Source: an uncultured Gemmatimonadota bacterium (lineage in GTDB: Bacteria > Gemmatimonadota > Gemmatimonadetes > Gemmatimonadales > GWC2-71-9). Taken from it: a stretch of 20,506 bases of DNA. Of the stretch, positions 15,153-20,506 are shown piece by piece (the first letter of the stretch is position 1; every line of letters starts with the position of its first letter). Position numbers and translations under genes: made by a program. The notes under the pieces were generated by a model. It saw nothing but the letters and a program-made list of their open reading frames with translations, ran no database searches and had not been told where the DNA came from. Location of the stretch: positions 1 to 20,506 of the forward strand of contig CAMLHP010000025.1 of NCBI GenBank assembly GCA_946479805.1. The letters are read 5' to 3'.

Positions 15153-15834
15153 ACCCGATTCGTTGCCCGCCCCGCTCCGGCCGGAGCCTTCCGAACCCCG
15201 GAAGTTCGGTGCCGGACGATTCCTGCTGGTGGTGGCCACCCTGCTGGCCCTCCTGGCCGTCGCGGCCGTGGTGGGCGCTTTCGGTGTCACCAGCCTGGTG
15301 CGAAGGATGCTGGGCGACGACCGCACCCGGATCACCCAGTCGGTCATGGTGGAACGGACCCGGGCGGTCGCTCGCGTGGTGACCAGCGAGACCCAGGTCC
15401 GCGATGTCGTCACCTACGAGAACCGGCGCCTCGGCTCGACCAAGCGAGCCATCGTCGTGGTCACTGGGCGCGTCATGACAGGGGTGGACCTCGAGCAGAA
15501 TCCGGACGTGACGATCGACGACGAACTGAAGCGCATTCACGTCACGCTTCCGCCGGCCCGGGTGCTGGGCGTCGAGGTAACCGAACTCAGCACTTACGAC
15601 GAGGACCGCGGCCTCTGGAACCCGTTCCGCCCGGCCGACCGCGACAGCATCTTCCTGCTGGCGCGGGAGCAGCTGGAGGCAAGCGCCGGCGAACTGGGTG
15701 TCGCACGCCATGCCGAAGAGAGCGCCGAACGAATGCTGGAGGGACTTCTGGGCGTCGATGGCTATACCGTCGAGGTTACCTTCAGGGGTCGCCCCGCAAG
15801 TGCGCCCCGGATGATCGAGGCTCCCCGCGACTGA
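15142..15834 (+). CDS. DUF4230 membrane-anchored protein
   Basis: A 230-residue protein. Residues 1-25 are a Pro/Glu-rich cytoplasmic tail, 26-50 a single membrane helix, and the remainder a DUF4230 domain facing outward: residues 75-150 with [32 protein letters not shown], the acidic [25 protein letters not shown], and a C-terminal helix-rich tail with [27 protein letters not shown]. The family is widespread and of unknown function. GGAAG precedes its ATG. Six-bp GGCGGC/GCCGCC stems lie 6 bases after its stop (15841-15858), possibly a weak terminator. Confidence 0.88.
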   Translation: MTTEPDSLPAPLRPEPSEPRKFGAGRFLLVVATLLALLAVAAVVGAFGVTSLVRRMLGDDRTRITQSVMVERTRAVARVVTSETQVRDVVTYENRRLGSTKRAIVVVTGRVMTGVDLEQNPDVTIDDELKRIHVTLPPARVLGVEVTELSTYDEDRGLWNPFRPADRDSIFLLAREQLEASAGELGVARHAEESAERMLEGLLGVDGYTVEVTFRGRPASAPRMIEAPRD

Positions 15835-15840
15835 CGCTCC

Positions 15841-15858
15841 GGCGGCTGCAAGGCCGCC
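15841..15858 (+). terminator. Short GC hairpin after DUF4230 gene
   Basis: GGCGGC-tgcaag-GCCGCC, a perfect 6-bp stem starting 6 bases after the DUF4230 stop and followed by CCTAATCCTATCTC. The tail is pyrimidine-rich but not a T-run. Confidence 0.35.
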
Positions 15859-15886
15859 CCTAATCCTATCTCAAGCAGATGACGAC

Positions 15887-16333
15887 ATGAAAACTGCCAA
15901 GCTCGAAACGTCCCGCGGGTCCATCACCGCCGAACTCTTTGACGAAGAGGTTCCAGGGACTGTCGCCAACTTCGAGAAGCTCGCCAACGACGGCTTCTAT
16001 GATGGAACCCGCTTTCACCGGGTCATCGACAATTTCATGATTCAGGGTGGTGATCCCTACTCGAGGGATCCCGCCGACCGGCGCGCCGGGACCGGCGGCC
16101 CCGGCTATACTATCAAGTGCGAGACCCACAGGAACACCCATCGGCACCTGGCAGGCACGCTCTCGATGGCCCACGCAGGAAAGGACACCGGCGGGAGCCA
16201 GTTCTTCATCTGCCACTCGCCCCAGCCGCATCTCGACGGCCAGCACACGGTGTTTGGCCAGGTGACCGAGGGTCAGGACGTCGTGGACGCCATCAGGAAG
16301 AACGACCAGGTCACGTCGATCCGGGTGGGCTGA
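15887..16333 (+). CDS. Peptidyl-prolyl cis-trans isomerase, cyclophilin type
   Basis: A 148-residue single-domain cyclophilin without signal peptide, so a cytoplasmic folding catalyst. Catalytic R45 and F50 lie in [14 protein letters not shown] with Q53; F106 in GGSQFFICH and H120 in [11 protein letters not shown] complete the active site. The tryptophan that contacts cyclosporin in human CypA is Leu116, as in most bacterial forms. TVANF and [15 protein letters not shown] are family hallmarks. No clear Shine-Dalgarno precedes the ATG at 15887. Its stop is 2 bases before the probable CTG start of the next gene. Confidence 0.95.
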   Translation: MKTAKLETSRGSITAELFDEEVPGTVANFEKLANDGFYDGTRFHRVIDNFMIQGGDPYSRDPADRRAGTGGPGYTIKCETHRNTHRHLAGTLSMAHAGKDTGGSQFFICHSPQPHLDGQHTVFGQVTEGQDVVDAIRKNDQVTSIRVG

Positions 16334-16334
16334 A

Positions 16335-16730
16335 CTGCAAGTCGACTTCGCGGTCCTTGCCGACTACGCGCTCATCGATCAGCATGGCAAGCTGAGCGTA
16401 CTGGGAATCTTCCAGCATGTCTGGGTCGAAAGCTTCCCGGCGATGCATCCTCGTACCCATCTCGTCATACGGGTCAGGGGACGCCGGACCGAGATCGGCT
16501 CCCACGAGCTTGGCATCCGCTTCGTGGACGGAGAGGGTGCTGAGCTGATGGGTGGATCAGGCACCGTGCAGTTCGGTGAGCCACCTGCCGGTGTGGTGGA
16601 TGTCGAAGCCAGTGCCGTGCTCGTCTTCGACATCCCGCTGCCCCGTGCCGGGTCCTACGCCTTCGAGATCACGCTCGATCAGGGCACCGCGCTTCACGTG
16701 CCGCTGACGGCGAGCGGGCGGTCAGAATAG
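16335..16730 (+). CDS. DUF6941-like protein, probable CTG start
   Basis: The only ATG in this frame, at 16443, would begin in mid-domain. Reading back, the coding pattern continues to 16335 as LQVDFAVLADYALIDQHGKLSVLGIFQHVWVESFPA, which has the look of a genuine N-terminus of the DUF6941-type family (start, ADFA-like strand, 'GKLSVLGIF', then a Pro/His segment 'MHPRTHLVIRVRG'). No ATG, GTG or TTG occurs in frame between the cyclophilin region and 16443; CTG at 16335, two bases after the cyclophilin stop, is the best candidate and gives 131 residues. The rest is a beta-sandwich-like domain ending in YAFEITLDQGTALHVPLT. Function unknown. A sequencing error or a fused cyclophilin frame is the alternative. 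Confidence 0.65.
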   Translation: MQVDFAVLADYALIDQHGKLSVLGIFQHVWVESFPAMHPRTHLVIRVRGRRTEIGSHELGIRFVDGEGAELMGGSGTVQFGEPPAGVVDVEASAVLVFDIPLPRAGSYAFEITLDQGTALHVPLTASGRSE

Positions 16731-16739
16731 CGGGCGACC

Positions 16740-16767
16740 TTCTCACTTCTCACTTCTCACCTCTCAC
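16740..16767. repeat. 7-bp tandem repeat in place of the RBS
   Basis: Four contiguous units: ttctcac (16740-16746), ttctcac (16747-16753), ttctcac (16754-16760), ctctcac (16761-16767). Only ttgc separates the array from ATG 16772, so it occupies the ribosome-binding position of the HD-domain gene. Confidence 0.9.
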
Positions 16768-16771
16768 TTGC

Positions 16772-17353
16772 ATGTCCCTCTCCCGCCCCGATGCGCTGGC
16801 CCTGATGCATGAATACACCGCCTCGGAACCGCTCCGGCGCCACATGTACGCGGTCGAGCATGCCATGCGCGCGATGGCGGAGCGGGCCGGCGAGGACCCC
16901 GACGCCTGGGGCCTGGTCGGGTTGCTGCACGACTTCGACTACGAGCGCTATCCCAACGACGCCCACTCCGCCACCGAGGAGCATCCGGCCGAGGGTGTGC
17001 GCATCCTCGCCGCCCGGGGCCTGCCGGAGGAGATGCAGCAGGCCATCCTGGGACATGCCAGCTACACCGGGGTTCCCCGCACCACGCCCATGGCCCGCAC
17101 CCTGTTCGCCGTGGACGAATTGTGCGGCTTTCTCGTGGCCTGCGCGCTGGTACGTCCCAGCCGCAGCCTGATGGACCTGGAAGTCTCCAGCGTAAGGAAG
17201 AAGCTCAAGGACAAGGGTTTTGCGCGGGGAGTCTCGCGTGAGGACGTCGTGGGCGGCGCCGCCGAACTGGGCCTGCCGCTGGAGGAACTTGTTGGCCAGG
17301 TGCTCGAGGCGCTCCGCCCCCATGAGGCGGCGCTGGGGCTCGGCACTGGCTGA
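16772..17353 (+). CDS. HD-domain phosphohydrolase
   Basis: A 193-residue soluble protein with an HD metal-binding domain: H24 and H30 in the first helices, H53-D54 in GLLHDFDYERYP, H71 (EEHPAEGVRIL), H95 and D115 (FAVDELCGFL). This is the layout of small HD hydrolases acting on nucleotides or other phosphate esters; substrate is unknown. A C-terminal helical region (about 140-190) is rich in Lys/Arg then Leu. Its start lies right after four ttctcac repeats and has no Shine-Dalgarno. Its stop overlaps the next ATG (TGATG), so it is coupled to the phospholipase D-type gene. Confidence 0.9.
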   Translation: MSLSRPDALALMHEYTASEPLRRHMYAVEHAMRAMAERAGEDPDAWGLVGLLHDFDYERYPNDAHSATEEHPAEGVRILAARGLPEEMQQAILGHASYTGVPRTTPMARTLFAVDELCGFLVACALVRPSRSLMDLEVSSVRKKLKDKGFARGVSREDVVGGAAELGLPLEELVGQVLEALRPHEAALGLGTG

Positions 17354-18759
17354 TGCGGCCCGCGCTGGAGCAGGTGGTCGCGGCCGCCCGTACCGCGATG
17401 GACCGCGCGTCGGGCGCACGGGCGGTGCCCGGCAATCGTGTCGAGCTGCTTGTGGATGGACCCGAGGCGTACGAGGAGATGCTCGATATCATCTCCGGCG
17501 CACGCGAGTGGGTTCACTTCGAGAACTACATCATAAGGAGCGACCACGAAGGGTGGCGCTTCGCTGAGGCGCTTTCCCGCCGCGCGCGGGAGGGCGTCCG
17601 CGTGCGCGTGCTCTTCGACTGGTTCGGTTCATTCAGCACCCGGCGAAAGTACTGGCAGTTCCTGCGGGACGCGGGCTGTGAGGTTCGCGCCTTCCATCCA
17701 TTCAGCCTGCTGGACCTGGCCCGCACCGTATCCCGCAATCACCGCAAGCTGGTTGTCGCCGATGGGCGCCGCGCCGTGATAGGCGGGCTGTGCATCGGGA
17801 ATGAATGGACCGGATCCCAGTCCGCCGACGGGCAGGCCTGGCGCGACACGGCCGTCGGAATAAAAGGCCCCGCCGCCGCGGTGCTGGACCAGTCCTTCGC
17901 CCGCACATGGGCCGTAGCCGGCGGAAGCATCCCGGCACGGGATGTGGCCGCCGAAGTCCCCGCCGCGGGCGACGCCGAAATCCGCGTGATCGTGGGCGAG
18001 CCCGGAAGGGCGCGGGCATTCCGCACCATGGAGATCCTCACCATGGCCGCCACCGACCGCCTCTGGATCACCGACGCCTACATGATGGCGCCGGCCCGGC
18101 TCTTCAACGCCTTCCGCGACGCCGCGCGCGATGGCGTGGACGTGCGGCTGCTTGTGCCTGGCACCAGCGACCTCCCGCTGGTGCGGAACCTCACCCGGAT
18201 CGGCTATCGCAACCTGCTCCGGTCAGGGGTGCGGATCTTCGAGTGGGATGGCCCCATGCTCCATGCGAAGTGCCTTGTGGCCAACGGCAGGTGGGTGCGG
18301 ATCGGGTCCACCAACCTCAATACGGCGAGCCTGGTCGGGAACTACGAACTGGATGTCCTCGTGGATGACCCGCGGCTGGCCGAAGCCGCCGACCAGCAGT
18401 TCCGGCTCGACCTTGCCAAGTCCCGCGAAGTCACCCGCCGCCCGGTTCGCGTGCCCCACCGCCTGGGCGAGCGACTGAGCCACAGGCTGCCGGCCGCACT
18501 GGAGCATATCGATGCCCAGGAACCACTGGATCACCAGGTCGGATTGCGGGAGCGCCGGGAGCGGGCGGTCCTGGCCCTCCGAAGCGTCATGGCCAACGCC
18601 CAGCGCTCGGTGTACTTGCCCCTCATGGGTCTCTTCGCGCTTCTGGGCGTGCTGCTTTTCCTCCTTCCCCGGTTCTCGTCGTACTTCCTGGGCGCGATCA
18701 GCCTCTGGGTCGCCATCACGGTCGGCCGGGAAGCTTTTCGCCGCCGCGGCGACCACTGA
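17353..18759 (+). CDS. Cardiolipin synthase-like phospholipase D family protein
   Basis: A 468-residue protein with two PLD domains. The first catalytic motif is H130-x-K132-x4-D137 in SRNHRKLVVADGRRAVIGG; the second is H304-x-K306-x4-N311 in LHAKCLVANGRWVRIGSTNLN, with Asn in place of the usual Asp. Cardiolipin synthases of this type join two phosphatidylglycerols. Typical family members carry two N-terminal membrane helices; here there are none, and instead two hydrophobic segments lie at the C-terminus (about 430-450 and 452-466). So it may be anchored the other way round, or act as a different phospholipid-transferring enzyme. Coupled to the HD gene by TGATG. Family confident; exact reaction less so. 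Confidence 0.85.
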   Translation: MRPALEQVVAAARTAMDRASGARAVPGNRVELLVDGPEAYEEMLDIISGAREWVHFENYIIRSDHEGWRFAEALSRRAREGVRVRVLFDWFGSFSTRRKYWQFLRDAGCEVRAFHPFSLLDLARTVSRNHRKLVVADGRRAVIGGLCIGNEWTGSQSADGQAWRDTAVGIKGPAAAVLDQSFARTWAVAGGSIPARDVAAEVPAAGDAEIRVIVGEPGRARAFRTMEILTMAATDRLWITDAYMMAPARLFNAFRDAARDGVDVRLLVPGTSDLPLVRNLTRIGYRNLLRSGVRIFEWDGPMLHAKCLVANGRWVRIGSTNLNTASLVGNYELDVLVDDPRLAEAADQQFRLDLAKSREVTRRPVRVPHRLGERLSHRLPAALEHIDAQEPLDHQVGLRERRERAVLALRSVMANAQRSVYLPLMGLFALLGVLLFLLPRFSSYFLGAISLWVAITVGREAFRRRGDH

Positions 18760-18782
18760 TTCCCGGTGGCATAAGCCGCGGC

Positions 18783-18822
18783 ACGCCGAGCCGCCGAGCC
18801 GCCGAGCCGCCGAGCCGCCGAG
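18783..18822. repeat. 8-bp GC tandem repeat
   Basis: Five units of ccgccgag (the first, 18783-18790, is acgccgag; then 18791-18798, 18799-18806, 18807-18814, 18815-18822) followed by a partial ccgccc. The array fills much of the 100-base gap between the PLD-family gene and the sigma factor gene. On the minus strand it creates a long artefactual frame. Confidence 0.9.
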
Positions 18823-18859
18823 CCGCCCATGAATCCAACGTTTCCATGATGCCACGCGT

Positions 18860-19411
18860 ATGGCTGACGTGACCGACGCCGAACTGGCCGCCCGGGCGGC
18901 TCGCGGCGACGACGGCGCATTCGGCCAGCTGGTGGACCGGCACGCACCGGCGGCACGCCGGGTGGCCCGGGCACTGCTCGGCAGCGACGCCGACGCCGAT
19001 GATGCGGCCCAGGAAGGCTTTCTGTCCGCCTGGCGCGCCATCGAGCGCTTCGACCAGAGCCGCCCGTTTCGGCCCTGGCTGATGCGAATCGTCCTCAATG
19101 CGGCAAGGGACGCCGGGCGGCGCCGGGCGGTTCGAGAAACTGATGTCCTCTCACCCGTCGCCGCGGACAGCCGCGCCGGGCCCGATGTAGAGGCCGGAAG
19201 GGCGCTGCTGCGCGACCGGCTCAAGCAGGCGCTGGCAACGCTGCCGGAGCGGCAGCGAATTGCGATAACGATGTTCGACGCCGAGGGATATGCCCACGCG
19301 GAAATCGCGGAGGTGATCGGTGTGCCGGAGGGGACCGTTCGATCCGATGTATTCCATGCGAGGCGCGCCCTTCGCGCCGACCTCGCGCCGTTCCTGGAGG
19401 ATGTGCGATGA
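18860..19411 (+). CDS. ECF-type RNA polymerase sigma factor
   Basis: A 183-residue sigma-70 family protein of the group 4 (ECF) type. Region 2 spans about residues 6-80 (DAELAARAARGDDGAFGQLVDRH, then the DDAAQEGFLSAWRAIERFD core-binding and -10 recognition helices, FRPWLMRIVLNAARDAGRRR), and region 4 about 118-175 (LKQALATLPERQRIAITMF, EIAEVIGVPEGTVRSDVFHARRALR). Region 3 is absent as expected. No Shine-Dalgarno is seen. The downstream anti-sigma candidate starts inside its final codons (ATGA), which is the usual sigma/anti-sigma layout; the sigma factor probably autoregulates this operon. Confidence 0.95.
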   Translation: MADVTDAELAARAARGDDGAFGQLVDRHAPAARRVARALLGSDADADDAAQEGFLSAWRAIERFDQSRPFRPWLMRIVLNAARDAGRRRAVRETDVLSPVAADSRAGPDVEAGRALLRDRLKQALATLPERQRIAITMFDAEGYAHAEIAEVIGVPEGTVRSDVFHARRALRADLAPFLEDVR

Positions 19412-19758
19412 CGCACGATCATGACCACTTCCCCGACGACCAGCTCGGCCGGCTCCTGCGGGAGTCGCTCGAGCCCCAGTGGCACGGCGCCTTTGTGGTC
19501 CGCGTCGGCGCTGCCATCCGGGCCGACGCTGGCAGCTCGCGCTGGTCGGTGCTCGCCGCCTGGCTCCGGCCCGGCCTCGTTGCCGCAGCCGGAATCGCGG
19601 CCATGACCGCGCTAGGCATTGCACTGCTGCAGGCCCCCGCCGACCCGGCCTCCTTTGCCGACGTGGTCGCGGCCGAGGGCGTGCCGGCAGCCATGCTGGC
19701 GGGTGATGCCGGGCCCAGCAGCGACATGCTGCTCTCGGCCGTGATGGAGGGACGCTGA
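19408..19758 (+). CDS. Probable membrane anti-sigma factor
   Basis: A 116-residue protein that overlaps the sigma gene by 4 bases and has GGAGGA at 19396-19401. It has one membrane helix at about residues 55-73 (LVAAAGIAAMTALGIALL), with the N-terminal 50 residues on the cytoplasmic side. It lacks the HxxxCxxC zinc motif of ZAS anti-sigmas; its start MTHDHDHFPDD is strikingly His/Asp-rich and could bind metal. The role is inferred from position and topology rather than family match. Confidence 0.7.
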   Translation: MTHDHDHFPDDQLGRLLRESLEPQWHGAFVVRVGAAIRADAGSSRWSVLAAWLRPGLVAAAGIAAMTALGIALLQAPADPASFADVVAAEGVPAAMLAGDAGPSSDMLLSAVMEGR

Positions 19759-20156
19759 TGCGATCCGAGAAGCGCAGCGCGGCGTTCCTGCTGGTGGCAA
19801 TGGCAGTCCTTGGACTTGTCGTCGGCATTGGAGGGACCCTGGTCGCCGCCCGTGAGGGCGTCGGCCGGCTCCATTACCACGCGGAGCGTCCCCAGCGAGG
19901 ACCCAATGAGTACCTGGACAAGCTGACCCGGGACCTCGAACTCACTGCGGAACAGCGTGACAGCATCAGCGGCATCCTCGAGCGCCAGCGCGGCGACATC
20001 GAATCCATCTGGAGCGAGGTGCGCCCGAGGTTCGACTCCCTGCGCACCAACGTTCGCGCCGAGATGCGCGTACTCCTCAATCCGGACCAGCAAGCACGGT
20101 TCGACGAAATTTCACGACAGAATGATCAGAGGCGTAATCGTGGCAATTCGCGTTAG
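19758..20156 (+). CDS. Spy/CpxP-like periplasmic metal sensor protein
   Basis: A 132-residue protein with an N-terminal membrane anchor (about 9-31, no clear cleavage site) and a periplasmic helical domain of the Spy/CpxP/CnrX type (YLDKLTRDLELTAEQRDSISGILERQ, then a helical hairpin ending MRVLLNPDQQARFDEI). Just after the anchor it has H39, H41 and E43, in the place where CnrX carries metal ligands; M103 lies in the second helix. Such proteins bind metal or misfolded protein and control the paired anti-sigma or sensor. Starts TGATG-overlapped with the anti-sigma gene, and GGAGGGA precedes it. Confident on family, moderate on metal role. Confidence 0.85.
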   Translation: MRSEKRSAAFLLVAMAVLGLVVGIGGTLVAAREGVGRLHYHAERPQRGPNEYLDKLTRDLELTAEQRDSISGILERQRGDIESIWSEVRPRFDSLRTNVRAEMRVLLNPDQQARFDEISRQNDQRRNRGNSR

Positions 20157-20506
20157 TCCCCTGTTGCTGCTTCTTGCCGGCGTAGCCCTGCCCTGCGCCG
20201 CGCAGGAAGCGGTGCCCGGACCATCGGTGACGCTGGAGGAAGCCATTTCCCGCGCCGAGGGCGTGCAGCCCACCGTAGTCCAGGCCGAGGCGGCCGTATC
20301 CAATGCCGAGGCGCGGGTGCGCCAGGCCGGACTGGGTGCGTGGCTGCCGTCGCTCAGCTTCAGCACTTCGATGAACCAGTCATACTCCGGCGTGCCGTCC
20401 CGGGTCGACCCCAACACCGGGCTTTCGGTGGGCAGCTCGTCCGGAAGCGTGAACGCCCGGCTCAACTCCAGCATGGACCTCTTCACCGGCTTTCGTAGGG
20501 GCGCAG
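20140..20506 (+). CDS. TolC-family outer-membrane efflux protein (partial, runs off right edge)
   Basis: The frame is open to the end of the window (122 codons). Start GTG 20140 has AGAGG upstream; ATG 20122 in the same frame is an alternative. Residues from the GTG form a signal peptide ending Cys-Ala-Ala-Gln, followed by PSVTLEEAISRAEGVQPTVVQAEAAVSNAEARVRQAGLGAWLPSLSFSTSMN, the characteristic TolC N-terminal helix and first strand. This is the outer-membrane channel of tripartite efflux pumps or type I secretion. It overlaps the Spy-like gene by 17 bases. A membrane-fusion protein and RND pump are expected just beyond the window. Confidence 0.9.
   Translation, partial: MAIRVSPLLLLLAGVALPCAAQEAVPGPSVTLEEAISRAEGVQPTVVQAEAAVSNAEARVRQAGLGAWLPSLSFSTSMNQSYSGVPSRVDPNTGLSVGSSSGSVNARLNSSMDLFTGFRRGA

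Noticed and set aside
18223..19485. Minus-strand open frame of 420 residues
   Set aside because: It covers the end of the PLD gene, the 8-bp repeat and the whole sigma gene in antisense. Composition is Arg/Ala/Ser shadow coding typical of GC-rich genomes.

Overview
The window is a dense, GC-rich stretch of a bacterial chromosome with short gaps, many stop/start overlaps and no mobile element, tRNA, rRNA or CRISPR array that I can see. Gene content (M28 peptidase with PDZ, DUF255/YyaL-type thioredoxin protein, DUF4230, a DUF6941-like protein, an ECF sigma cluster with a Spy-like protein and TolC) and base composition suggest a Gram-negative, probably a member of Gemmatimonadota. That assignment is inference and was not tested.

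Layout. (1) 1-1580, minus strand: a HEAT-repeat protein, followed by the first codons of another gene that leaves the left edge. (2) 1779-8349, plus strand: seven tightly packed genes: secreted M28 peptidase, GAF/free-Met-sulfoxide-reductase-like protein, proline-iminopeptidase-like hydrolase, unknown protein, PolX-like PHP protein, endonuclease III, and dienelactone hydrolase-like lipoprotein. Most junctions are GTGA, ATGA or TGATG overlaps. (3) 8377-9060, minus: a soluble DUF1707/LiaF-like protein, divergent from (4) 9082-13860, plus: YyaL-like protein, YdeI/DUF1801 protein, a string of very small proteins, and a DCC-family protein that reads in frame into a lipoprotein-like domain. (5) 13950-14458, minus: rpsU and a cold-shock gene whose upstream 200 bases look like a structured leader RNA. 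(6) 14787-16730, plus: secreted protein, DUF4230 protein, cyclophilin, and a DUF6941-like gene with no ordinary start codon. (7) 16772-18759, plus: HD-domain protein and cardiolipin-synthase-like protein. (8) 18860-end, plus: ECF sigma factor, membrane anti-sigma candidate, Spy/CpxP-like sensor and the start of a TolC-type outer-membrane protein, an order reminiscent of metal-efflux loci of the cnr type.

Most notable: a near-palindromic 13-bp element at 9066-9078 that can act as a -10 box in both directions, placing both divergent genes as leaderless; a cold-shock leader with a three-way-junction fold and an attenuator-like hairpin; a PolX homologue whose three polymerase aspartates are all replaced while its PHP site is intact; the DCC/lipoprotein read-through fusion; a probable CTG start; and four separate short tandem repeats sitting exactly at gene borders, one of which duplicates a stop/start overlap.
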